Part shown: positions 55,693 to 62,523 of the stretch, piece after piece
Position numbering within the stretch: the stretch's first letter is position 1
Layout of the letters: each line of letters starts with the position of its first letter
Source: Natronococcus jeotgali DSM 18795
GTDB taxonomy: Archaea; Halobacteriota; Halobacteria; Halobacteriales; Natrialbaceae
DNA length: 62,523 nucleotides
Assembly: GCF_000337695.1 (NCBI RefSeq)
Contig: NZ_AOIA01000017.1
Location: 81,119 to 143,641, forward strand
Direction: 5' to 3'
Notes under the pieces: model-generated
Told to the model about the DNA's origin: nothing
The model's input: the letters and a program-made list of their open reading frames with translations, nothing else
Databases searched by the model: none
Program-made: the position numbers and the translations under genes

Positions 55693-55878
55693 CGCCGAAC
55701 CTACGCCGGAGAGACATATAATCGTAGTTCACCGGTCGGTGACGGTTCGGGGGAGCGACCGATCCGCTGGCGGCCGAGCTCTGCGACGGGCGGTCCGACG
55801 CGCGCGAGAACTCCGGCGGTTCCTCCTCCCCGGGAACCGTCACGGACACATTTCCGTTCGGCCCCCGTCGGTTCGAGC

Positions 55879-56310
55879 ATGAAACGCGTACTCGTTCCGC
55901 TGGACGGGTCGGAGTCGTCGTGGGCCGCGCTCGATCACGCCGCCGAGAGCTACGCGGGCGACCGGATCTCCGTGCTTCACGTCGTCGATCCCTCTCCTGG
56001 ATCGTACGCGGGCGGCGGCTACTACTACGATCCCAACGCGCTCGATCGCGCCCGCGAGCGCGGCGAGGAACTCTGCGAGGACGCCCGCGAACGCCTCCGG
56101 GTGGCCGGCGTCCTCGAGTCGATCGCGTTCGATACCGCCGTCGAGGTCGGTGGCGTCTCCCGGACGATCCTCGAGTACGCGGAGACCGAAGACGTCGATC
56201 ACGTCGTCGTCGGGAGTCACGGCCGAGAGGGGGTCTCCCGAATCCTGCTTGGCAGCGTGGCGGAGACGGTCGCCCGCCGGGCGCCGGTTCCGGTGACGAT
56301 CGTCAGGTAG
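55879..56310 (+). CDS. Universal stress protein (UspA)
   Basis: A 143-residue single-domain UspA. It opens MKRVLVPLDGSESSWAALDHA and has the ATP loop VGSHGREGVSRILLGSVAETVARRAPVPV. The YAGGGYYYDPNALDRARERGEEL insert is typical of haloarchaeal members. It is divergent from the previous UspA gene. Confidence 0.95.
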   Translation: MKRVLVPLDGSESSWAALDHAAESYAGDRISVLHVVDPSPGSYAGGGYYYDPNALDRARERGEELCEDARERLRVAGVLESIAFDTAVEVGGVSRTILEYAETEDVDHVVVGSHGREGVSRILLGSVAETVARRAPVPVTIVR

Positions 56311-56516
56311 CCCGGTGGGCCGGACCGGCCGGCGTCGGGGACCGACACCGTCCGTAGCCGACGGGAAAACGGGACCCCTTCGATCCCGACGGGCGACTCG
56401 CGTCGACGCCCGGCCCCGATCGTCGGCGACCGCGCCATCGGCCGCGATCGAACGTATCGGTATCGATACCGGTAGATACCACTATGCGGCGGGGCGGCGT
56501 AGCGCCGACGTCCGAC

Positions 56517-56966
56517 ATGAACGACCGCATCCTCGTCCCCTACGACGGCTCGCCGCCCTCGGCGACCGCCCTCGAGTTCGCCCTCGAGACGTTCCCCGAC
56601 GCCGACGTCACCGCGCTCCACGTCATCCAGATCCCGGAGGGGTACTGGGAAGCCTTCGAGGGCCCCGAGGTCCGCCTGCCGACCACCGAGAAGGCCCGCG
56701 AGTACGCCGCGGAGATCCTCGAGGGCGCCCGCGAACTCGCGGCGGAGCGCGACCGCGAGATCGACACCGAGATCCGCACCGGACAGCCGGAGGATCGGAT
56801 CGTCGAGTGCGCCGAGAAGGAGGGGTACGACGTGATCGTCATGGGCAGCCACGGCCGCGAGGGGATCTCCCGGGTGTTGCTCGGCAGCGTCGCCGAGAAC
56901 GTCGTCCGTCGTTCGCCGACGCCCGTTGTCGTCGCTCGCGACCCCGACGACGCCGGCCTCGAGTAA
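56517..56966 (+). CDS. Universal stress protein (UspA)
   Basis: A 149-residue single-domain UspA. It opens NDRILVPYDGSPPSATALEFAL and its ATP loop MGSHGREGISRVLLGSVAENVVRRSPTPV is complete. It has a short acidic tail (DPDDAGLE). It converges with the aminotransferase gene, 3 bases apart. Confidence 0.95.
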   Translation: MNDRILVPYDGSPPSATALEFALETFPDADVTALHVIQIPEGYWEAFEGPEVRLPTTEKAREYAAEILEGARELAAERDREIDTEIRTGQPEDRIVECAEKEGYDVIVMGSHGREGISRVLLGSVAENVVRRSPTPVVVARDPDDAGLE

Positions 56967-56969
56967 CCC

Positions 56970-58076
56970 CTATAGCGCCTCGAGCAGGCCGTCGATCTCG
57001 TCGCGCGTGTTGAAGGCGTGGACCGAGATCCGGACCGCTTCCGGATAGGGGAGCGAGCGGACGACGATGTCCCGGTCGGCGAGCCGTTCGACCGTCGCCT
57101 CGGGATCGTCGACGTCGACGGTGACGAGCCCGGACTCGAAGGAACGCGGACTCAGCAGTCGATCCTCGGCCAGCCCCGCTTTGAGGCGGTCGGTAAGCGT
57201 CTCGATGCGGGACTCGATCGCGTCGGCGCCCAGTTCCCGGTGGAGGGCGATCGCCTCCCGGAGCCCGGCGTCGGTCGCGGGGGTGGTCGTCCCGACCTCG
57301 AACCGTCCCGCGCCGGGGGCGTACTCGTAGTCGGGTTCGCCTGGGTCGACGACGCTGCGATACCCGATCGCGCTCGGGACGTAGTCGTCCTCGACTCCCT
57401 CGCGGACGTACAGAAAGCCCGCGCCGAACGGTCCCAGCAGCCACTTGTGGCCCGCGCCGACGACGAGGTCGGCGCCCCACTCGCGGACGTCGACGGCCGT
57501 CTGGCCGGGCGACTGGACGGCGTCGACGAGCGTCGTCGCGCCCGCGTCCCGGGCGATCCCGACGAGTTCGCCGACCGGAAGCCGGGTTCCGTGGGTCCAG
57601 GTGATCGAGCTGAACTCGAACAGCGTCGCGTCCGCGACGGCTCGCTTGACGTTGTCGAGGTCGACTCGCCCGTCCTCGGTCTCGAGGACGCGAACCTCGA
57701 CGCCGCACTCGCGCTCGAGCCGGCGCCAGGGGAGGATCCCGGCGGGATGCTCGAGGTCGGTCCGAACGACGACGTCGTCCTCGTCCCAGTCGATCGCCCC
57801 GGCGACGCGGTTGATCCCGTCGGTCGTGCTCTGGGTGAGCGCGATCTCGTCCTCGCCCGCGCCGAGCAGGTCGGCGACGGCGGGTTTCGTCGCCTCGTGG
57901 CTCTCCCCGGCCGCGACGTACATCCCGTCCTCGACGGGCGCCTCGTACTCGTGGTCCTCGAGGGCTGACTCGGCTGCCTCGACGACGCGCCGGGGGCTCG
58001 GTCCGCCCGCGCCCGTGTTGAAGTAGCTGGCGCGCTCGAGGGCCGGAATGTCCGCCCGGAGCCGTTCGTGATCCAT
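56970..58076 (-). CDS. Class V aminotransferase (cysteine desulfurase / epimerase-like)
   Basis: A 368-residue PLP enzyme. ASYFNTGAGGPSPRRVVEAA is the start of the class V fold, TDLEHPAGILPWRRLE and FEFSSITWTHGTRLPV bind PLP, VDAVQSPGQTAVDVREWGADLVVGAGHKWLLGPFGAGFLY contains the Schiff-base Lys in GHKW, and RFEVGTTTP follows. The catalytic Cys of cysteine desulfurases is not evident, so it may act on another amino acid. Start ATG 58076. Confidence 0.9.
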   Translation of the reverse strand: MDHERLRADIPALERASYFNTGAGGPSPRRVVEAAESALEDHEYEAPVEDGMYVAAGESHEATKPAVADLLGAGEDEIALTQSTTDGINRVAGAIDWDEDDVVVRTDLEHPAGILPWRRLERECGVEVRVLETEDGRVDLDNVKRAVADATLFEFSSITWTHGTRLPVGELVGIARDAGATTLVDAVQSPGQTAVDVREWGADLVVGAGHKWLLGPFGAGFLYVREGVEDDYVPSAIGYRSVVDPGEPDYEYAPGAGRFEVGTTTPATDAGLREAIALHRELGADAIESRIETLTDRLKAGLAEDRLLSPRSFESGLVTVDVDDPEATVERLADRDIVVRSLPYPEAVRISVHAFNTRDEIDGLLEAL

Positions 58077-58176
58077 AGCGATACCGTCGGCTCGCCGACC
58101 CCTAAGCGTTCGGCTCGACGGCCGAACGCGAATACCGGATCGCTCCCGTGGCCCAGCCTCGGGCGACACTCAGTGT

Positions 58177-58439
58177 GGGTCGTAAACTACCCCGCCCTAC
58201 TCTCGCTCACGCAGTGCGCTCGGTCGCTCCTCGAGGACGGGGCTTCCCGTGGATTTCCGCATTTGCCGTCCCCGTGCTGGGCGTGGCGTCGATGCACGCC
58301 GACGGTTCACGGGTGGGAGTGTTCGTCCCGGCCTCGCTACTCCGCACCGCCTTCAAAAGCAGGTGCGGGAGACGCCCCAGAAACGGGGCTGTATGTATGG
58401 TTATGACAAGTGGTGTCTGTCCGGAGACCCGAAGCGTTT
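58177..58439 (-). mobile_element. Probable decayed end of an IS200/IS605 (IS1341)-type element
   Basis: Between the aminotransferase and a zinc-ribbon gene, the minus strand reads without stops from about 58430 to TGA at 58207-58209. It gives an Arg/Ser/Thr/Pro-rich tail (AVRSSEAGTNTPTREPSACI...) that resembles C-termini of haloarchaeal TnpB genes. The following CCCCGCCCT ... GACGGGG inverted motif (about 58190-58240) and terminal GGGTCGTAAACTACCCC resemble right ends of such elements. No intact transposase is present. The identification is by pattern memory only. Confidence 0.35.
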
Positions 58440-58595
58440 CTATTCGAGCGACTTTGCCCGATTGTGGAACTCACCGCTGCATTCGGGGCATTCTCCAGGG
58501 TTGGTTTCGGCCCGAACGATCTTCCCGCACTGGAGACACTCGTACTCGGACATCATTCCGGACGTATCTCCCTCGATGTCTTGATCGTGGGGCAT
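58440..58595 (-). CDS. Rubrerythrin-like zinc-ribbon mini-protein
   Basis: A 51-residue protein. YECLQCGKIVRAETNPGECPECSGEFHNRAKSLE is a rubredoxin-like knuckle pair (CxxC ... CxxC), as in the C-terminal domain of rubrerythrin. Haloarchaea have many free-standing copies of this domain. ATG 58595 is preferred over a further upstream ATG. It may transfer electrons or bind zinc. Confidence 0.8.
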   Translation of the reverse strand: MPHDQDIEGDTSGMMSEYECLQCGKIVRAETNPGECPECSGEFHNRAKSLE

Positions 58596-58841
58596 ACGCC
58601 CACCTTGTTTCGCCAGACACAAGTAATAACTGCAGAACTGGACCGAAATAGTATCAGCAGTGAAACAGATGCGTTCCGGACCGATGTGGTTCCGAACGAC
58701 TCTCGGTCCGACACCCGACGGCAGTCAGCTGTCGCCGAGTCTGCGGATATTTGTGACTGGGTGTGGGAGCACGCTGCATGGCAGTCGTTTGGGTCGGGAA
58801 CTACCCGTGGAACCGTAGCTTGTCCGGTGCGTGGCGTACGG

Positions 58842-60107
58842 ATGGTTGTCTTCCCCGTCCCGGAGGTCGATGAACCGGTGTCAATTCACGTCAGCCTCGA
58901 CGTCGTCGCCCTCGTCGCGGCCATCGTCGGCCTCGGTGTGGCGGCGCAGTTTCTCGCCGCGAAGTACCGAGTGCCGAGCGTGTTGTTTTTCATCTTCGCG
59001 GGCGTCGCCATCGGTCCCGAGGGCCTCGAGTTGATACCGTCCGACGTCGTCGGCGGTGCGCTCTCGACGATCGTCGGCGTGAGCGTCGCCGTCATCATCT
59101 TCGAGGGGACGTTTCGCCTCGAGTACGGGGCCATCCGGGAGGCGTCGAAGGCGGTCGGCCGGACGATCACGATCGGAGCGGTCATCGCGTTCGTCGGGAC
59201 GAGTCTGACCGTGCGCCTCCTGCTGGGAGCGAGCTGGGACATCGCGTTTCTCGTCGGCGCGCTGCTGGTCGCCACCGGGCCGACGGTCATCGCGCCGATT
59301 CTCGCGGTGGTTCCCGTTCGCGAGGAGGTCGCCACGACGCTCGAAGTCGAAGGGATCGTAAACGACGTCACGGCCGCGGTGCTGGCGGTCGTCCTCTTCA
59401 AAGCCATGACGGCCCGGCACCTCTCGCCGAGCGGGTACGTGTGGCTCTTCGTCCAGCGTCTCGCGACGGGAGTGATCGTCGGATTCGTGGTCGCCGGGGT
59501 CGTCTGGTACCTCCTCACGCAGGTCGAACACCCATCGGAGACCGCGCCGCAAACGGCTCGGCTGCTCGTGCTGGCCGGTGCCGTCATCGCGTTCGCCGCC
59601 GCCGACTCGGTGTTCTCGGAAGCCGGGATCGTGGCCGCCGCCACTGCGGGATTCACCCTCGGAAGCCTCGAACTGCCCTATCGGGAGGAGATCCTGCAGT
59701 TCATACGGGACGTGACGTTTCTGGTCCTCTCGTTCGTCTTCATCACGCTCGCAGCGTTGCTCGAGTTCGCGGAACTCCTCGCACTGGGTGCCGCCGGGCT
59801 CGCAGTCGTTGCGGTCCTGATGGTCGTGATCCGTCCGCTGGCCGTCTTCGTCTCGACGGCCGGGGTCAGCTTCACGACGAGCGAACGGGTGTTTATGAGC
59901 TTCGTCGGTCCGCGGGGGATCATCCCGGCGTCGGTCGCGACGCTGTTCGCCGTCCGGCTGCGGACGGAGGCGCCTCCGTCCGACCCCTCGGGGGCGCACT
60001 TGCTGCTCGGCACCGTCTTTCTCGTCATTCTCGTCACGGTCGTCGTTGAAGCGGGCCTCGCGAGACGGGTCGCCAGCGTGCTCGGAGTAACCGAGTCGGA
60101 ACGGTGA
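58842..60107 (+). CDS. Cation:proton antiporter (CPA family, NhaP-like)
   Basis: A 421-residue transporter with 12-13 helices. DVVALVAAIVGLGVAAQFLAAKYRVPSVLFFIFAGVAIGP opens the family and VALLVATGPTVIAPIL-like LLVATGPTVIAPILAVVP is the TM5 region. EVEGIVNDVTAAVLAVVLF supplies the Asn-Asp pair typical of Na+/H+ antiporters. MSFVGPRGIIPASVATLFAVRL closes the CPA1 pattern. It exchanges Na+ or K+ for protons. Start ATG 58842 lies after a stretch lacking protein-like composition. Confidence 0.92.
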   Translation: MVVFPVPEVDEPVSIHVSLDVVALVAAIVGLGVAAQFLAAKYRVPSVLFFIFAGVAIGPEGLELIPSDVVGGALSTIVGVSVAVIIFEGTFRLEYGAIREASKAVGRTITIGAVIAFVGTSLTVRLLLGASWDIAFLVGALLVATGPTVIAPILAVVPVREEVATTLEVEGIVNDVTAAVLAVVLFKAMTARHLSPSGYVWLFVQRLATGVIVGFVVAGVVWYLLTQVEHPSETAPQTARLLVLAGAVIAFAAADSVFSEAGIVAAATAGFTLGSLELPYREEILQFIRDVTFLVLSFVFITLAALLEFAELLALGAAGLAVVAVLMVVIRPLAVFVSTAGVSFTTSERVFMSFVGPRGIIPASVATLFAVRLRTEAPPSDPSGAHLLLGTVFLVILVTVVVEAGLARRVASVLGVTESER

Positions 60108-60170
60108 GTACCGTGCTCTCCGCGATTTGCGAGCCGCGTAGAGAATCGAAGTGCGAGTTGATCGGGTTCG

Positions 60171-60620
60171 CTACTCGCCGACCGGAGACTTGACGACCGT
60201 CACCGGGCGTTCGGACAGGTTCACGACCCGTTCGGCCACGCTGCCGAGCAGCCGTCGGTACTCGCCCGAACGGTTCTTCGAGCCGACCACCGTGAGTCCG
60301 ACGTCGGCCTCGTCGCCGTACCTGAGGATCTCCTCGTGGGGGACGCCGTGGCGCACGACCTCGGTCGTCTCGACGCCGGCCTCCTCGGCCTGATCGGCGA
60401 TCCCCGCGACCGCGTCCCGCCCCGCCTGCTCTAAGGCGCTCTCTAACCCCTCGAACTCGTGGACGTACTCGTCGCCGGGGTAGGAGCTGTAGGCGTCGGC
60501 GTCGACGACATAGAGGACGTGGAGTTCGGCGTCGTACCGGCGGGCGGCGTCGATCGCGTGATTGATCGCGTTGTCGATTCCGGCGCTCATGTCGGTCGGC
60601 AGCAGCAGTCGATCGTACAT
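60171..60620 (-). CDS. Universal stress protein (UspA)
   Basis: A 149-residue single-domain UspA. It opens MYDRLLLPTDMSAGIDNAINHAIDAARRYDAELHVL and ends with the loop VVGSKNRSGEYRRLLGSVAERVVNLSERPVTVV, a variant ATP-binding motif. A TATA-like CTATATT at 60644-60650 (27 bases from ATG 60620) indicates a leaderless transcript. It converges with the antiporter gene. Confidence 0.93.
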   Translation of the reverse strand: MYDRLLLPTDMSAGIDNAINHAIDAARRYDAELHVLYVVDADAYSSYPGDEYVHEFEGLESALEQAGRDAVAGIADQAEEAGVETTEVVRHGVPHEEILRYGDEADVGLTVVGSKNRSGEYRRLLGSVAERVVNLSERPVTVVKSPVGE

Positions 60621-60650
60621 ACGCGACCGAACGGGGTCGACCGCTATATT

Positions 60651-60996
60651 TCCGGCGTCTCTTTCCAGGAAGCTGGGAACACGAAACGGCCGAACGGCTC
60701 GCGGACGACCCGCTCGTTGCCAAGTCGCTGACGTATTTGGAGTCGGGATCCAAAGGCCGCGTACGGACCCGGCCCGGTTCGATTCCGTCTTCGGCCAGCT
60801 CGAGCGGGGCGAACTCGCCGTCAGGACCGATCCCGTCGACCCCCAAGCGGGCGATCCCGCGGTCGGGTACGCCGTCCTCGCGGGCGCGCTGTTCGCCGCG
60901 GCCGCAGCGTCGACGCTGCACGCCCGGCCCGACGAGATCCCGTCGCTACTCGCCGCGGTCGCCGCGATCGTTCAGTACGTTCGGTCGCGGCGGTGA
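60651..60996 (+). pseudogene. Possible gene remnant in two frames
   Basis: One plus-strand frame reads protein-like RRLFPGSWEHETAERLADDPLVAKSL (about 60651-60735) and then degenerates. The next frame becomes protein-like as RTDPARFDSVFGQLERGELAVRTDP and continues through a hydrophobic AVGYAVLAGALFAAAAASTLHA to TGA 60994-60996. No start codon fits. The second part recalls C-terminal ends of UbiB/ABC1-like kinases, but weakly. It lies inside a 472-base gap between UspA genes. Confidence 0.3.
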
Positions 60997-61092
60997 GTCG
61001 CGGGCCGACGGCTCGCTCGCGATCGCCAGTCGTCCTGCGGACCTCCGTTTCCGCCACCCGAACTTATCCGCCCCGCAGGAGAACGGACGGGT

Positions 61093-61521
61093 ATGTACGA
61101 TCGGATCCTGGTTCCCACGGACGGCAGCGAGTACGCCGAGGACGCCGCCGAGCGGGCGTTCGCCCTCGCGGAGACGACCGACGCGTCGGTCCACGTCGTC
61201 TGCGTCGTCGACCGGGGGCCGCTGGGTTCCGTCCGGCTCCCCGGCGACGACGCCAGCGCCGCCGACGCGTTCGCCGAGCGGGCCGCGGAGTTCGTCGCCG
61301 TACTCGAGGAACGAGCTCGCGAGCGTGGCCTCGAGGTCGACACCGAGATCCGCGAGGGCGTCCCGGTCCAGGAGCTGCTGGCCTGCGCCGACGAGGTCGG
61401 CGCGGACGCCGTCGTCATGGGAACCCGGGGACGGGGCGGCGTCAGCCGGATGATGCTCGGCAGCGTCACCGACGGGGTTGTCAGACGGGGCGACGTCGAC
61501 GTCCTCGTCGTCGGCGACTAG
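61093..61521 (+). CDS. Universal stress protein (UspA)
   Basis: A 142-residue single-domain UspA. It opens MYDRILVPTDGSEYAEDAAERAFALAETTDASVHVV and its complete ATP loop is VMGTRGRGGVSRMMLGSVTDGVVRRGDVDVLVV. CTTATCC at 61063-61069, 27 bases upstream, serves as a TATA box. Its stop overlaps the stop of the next minus-strand gene by 4 bases. Confidence 0.95.
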   Translation: MYDRILVPTDGSEYAEDAAERAFALAETTDASVHVVCVVDRGPLGSVRLPGDDASAADAFAERAAEFVAVLEERARERGLEVDTEIREGVPVQELLACADEVGADAVVMGTRGRGGVSRMMLGSVTDGVVRRGDVDVLVVGD

Positions 61522-61925
61522 GGGTCGGGTCGCTGCCCGATCGCCCGCGAGCGCCGTCCGATCCCCCAGCCGAACAGCGCGAGGCCGACGAAGATTCCGA
61601 TCGCCTGCAGGACGTACGCTTCCGGCAGCTGCTCGGGTGAGAGTCCCAGGGTCTCGAGCCCGAGGCTGACCAGAAGCGAGACTAACACGAGCGCGAGCCC
61701 GGCGTCGGCGCTGCGCATGCTCGGCAGCGCATCCGGCGAGGAGAACCCCCGCCCCAGCGCGTAGAAGACGAGCGTGAACGGTACCCAGCCGACGACGACG
61801 TACAGCACCGTCCGCGAGCCGTCGCCGAGGACGTCGCCCGGTACCAACACGCCGTAGACGAGCGCGACCGCGAGCAGGCTCACGACCAGCAACAGGGTGG
61901 CGCCCGGGTCGCTCCGCGAGTCCAT
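61518..61925 (-). CDS. Hypothetical four-helix membrane protein
   Basis: A 135-residue membrane protein from ATG 61925. Segments are GATLLLVVSLLAVALVYGVLV, TVLYVVVGWVPFTLVFYALG, AGLALVLVSLLVSLGLETLG and AYVLQAIGIFVGLALFGWGIG. The upstream part of the open frame (to 62222) belongs to another gene, so the internal ATG is used. No family is recognised. Confidence 0.75.
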   Translation of the reverse strand: MDSRSDPGATLLLVVSLLAVALVYGVLVPGDVLGDGSRTVLYVVVGWVPFTLVFYALGRGFSSPDALPSMRSADAGLALVLVSLLVSLGLETLGLSPEQLPEAYVLQAIGIFVGLALFGWGIGRRSRAIGQRPDP

Positions 61926-61956
61926 CACCGACTGTTCGAACCCTGAACTGTTCAAA

Positions 61957-62278
61957 CTACCGCTCCGATTCCGTCGGCTCAGGCCCCCCGAGCCAGTCGC
62001 GAATCCGTTCTGCGGTGTCGGACAGCAGGGCGACGGCGTCGGTAACGACCTCGACGGCGCCGAGCGGCAGGTGGGTGTCGCCGCGACTCCGGGCGTCGTG
62101 GACGTGATGACTGACGAGGCCGCCGTACCTCGAGAGGAAGCGCTCGACGCCGTCGTCCACGTGGGCGTGACAGACGGGAACCGGACCGACGTTTCGATCT
62201 CGCGGGCCAGCCTGTCGGGCATCGACAGCGACAGGCCGTGCTCCTGGCAGCCGACGTTTTTCGGCGCCGATCGGTCAC
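61957..62278 (-). pseudogene. Gene with two single-base frameshifts (unknown family)
   Basis: GTG 62278 overlaps the preceding stop by 4 bases (GTGA). The frame VTDRRRK shifts at the A5 tract (T5 at 62257-62261 on plus), continuing as NVGCQEHGLSLSMPDRLAREIETSVRFP. It shifts again near 62170-62175, continuing as CHAHVDDGVERFLSRYGGLVSHHVHDARSRGD and ending with a stop at 61957. Both shifts equal one missing base. Joined, the product would be about 107 residues with Cys/His-rich character. Sequencing error near the contig end is as likely as true decay. Confidence 0.6.
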
Positions 62279-62498
62279 TCCTCGGGCGCCTCGAGCAGCT
62301 CGAACAGCGGGTCGAACTCCTCGGGCAAGTTGTTGCGGACCTTCTCGAGGTTGCCCGCGGGGACGTCCTCGGCGACGACGGCGAGGAGCTGCTGGGCGTG
62401 GTAGTTGGCGTCGGCGCGATCGACGCCCTCGCGTTCGGCGACCCGGTCGAGAAACTCCTGGTAGTCGAACCGCTGGCCGTGCTGGGCCGCCGTCAGGT
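62275..62498 (-). CDS. DUF2267 family protein (partial, N-terminus beyond contig end)
   Basis: The frame LTAAQHGQRFDYQEFLDRVAEREGVDRADANYHAQQLLAVVAEDVPAGNLEKVRNNLPEEFDPLFELLEAPEE ends at TGA 62275-62277. RFDYQEFLDRVAERE, the helical middle and the NLPEEFDPLF end match DUF2267. About 73 residues are visible. The 5' end is cut by the adapter-like sequence from 62499, so any open frame running into that sequence is artificial. Confidence 0.8.
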
Positions 62499-62523
62499 CT
62501 GTCTCTTATACACATCTCTGAGC
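62499..62523 (+). other. Tn5/Nextera mosaic-end adapter contamination
   Basis: CTGTCTCTTATACACATCT at 62499-62517 is the exact 19-base mosaic end used in transposase-based sequencing libraries. The last six bases, CTGAGC, differ by one base from the adjoining Nextera adapter sequence (CCGAGC). It is not native DNA. Read on the minus strand it creates the tell-tale peptide start MCIRDR. Confidence 0.97.

Noticed and set aside
61979-62515. A 178-codon minus-strand frame starting MCIRDR
   Set aside because: Its start lies in Nextera adapter sequence and the rest is Arg/Pro-rich shadow of the DUF2267 and following genes.

Overview
The window is a 62.5 kb piece of a haloarchaeal chromosome, most likely from the Natrialbales type of Halobacteria. 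The evidence is high GC, very acidic proteins, promoters with a TATA-like box about 27 nt before the start codon (leaderless transcription), Tat rather than Sec signals, and families typical of haloarchaea: HTH-10 (bacterio-opsin activator type) regulators, HalOD1, and UspA expansions. The right end carries a Tn5/Nextera mosaic-end sequence (62499-62517). This is a contig edge of a short-read assembly, not archaeal DNA. No rRNA, tRNA or CRISPR array was seen.

Layout, left to right. 1-9210: a partial polysaccharide deacetylase-like gene, dnaK and dnaJ around a divergent small membrane gene, a DJ-1/PfpI protein, two half-length enzyme-like proteins (AMP-ligase-like and thioredoxin-reductase-like), a YciF/DUF892 protein, a formyltransferase, a PadR regulator and a small zinc-ribbon protein. 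9810-15236: one 1,808-residue fusion of acyl-CoA synthetase, enoyl-CoA hydratase and NADPH-dependent acrylyl-CoA reductase, that is, propionyl-CoA synthase. 15442-24715: a metallophosphoesterase with an embedded membrane hairpin, an NSS transporter, a Tat-exported C69-like dipeptidase whose nucleophile Cys is Ser, RNase HI, ParA plus partner, a GNAT enzyme, an HTH regulator and OsmC.

24806-33317: a TorD / molybdopterin oxidoreductase / NrfD / four-cluster ferredoxin operon, most like polysulfide, thiosulfate or tetrathionate reductases. It is divergent from a membrane PAS-GAF-HTH-10 sensor regulator, with a pair of direct repeats between them. A frameshifted HTH-10 gene follows. 33721-39603: a His-rich polytopic membrane protein, a P1B-4 metal ATPase, and an operon of a small SHOCT-like protein, TusA, sulfide:quinone-reductase-like flavoprotein and DUF1641. 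40077-44492: three late haem-synthesis genes (hemG/Y, hemH, hemE) around a YihY membrane protein. 44588-49339: a second sulfur locus with a PiT-like transporter, two YeeE/YedE halves and a rhodanese-metallo-beta-lactamase fusion on the minus strand, divergent from TusA, DsrE2 and HalOD1 on the plus strand. Together the three sulfur loci could bring in reduced sulfur compounds, carry sulfane sulfur on TusA/DsrE/rhodanese, oxidise sulfide to quinone, and use sulfur oxyanions or polysulfide as electron acceptors.

49475-62498: an ABC exporter pair, nicotinate phosphoribosyltransferase, two FMN split-barrel proteins and an island of seven UspA genes (eight domains) with a class V aminotransferase and a Na+/H+ antiporter. 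A decayed insertion-sequence-like stretch lies near 58.2-58.4 kb. At the end are a gene carrying two single-base frameshifts and the 3' part of a DUF2267 gene running off the contig.
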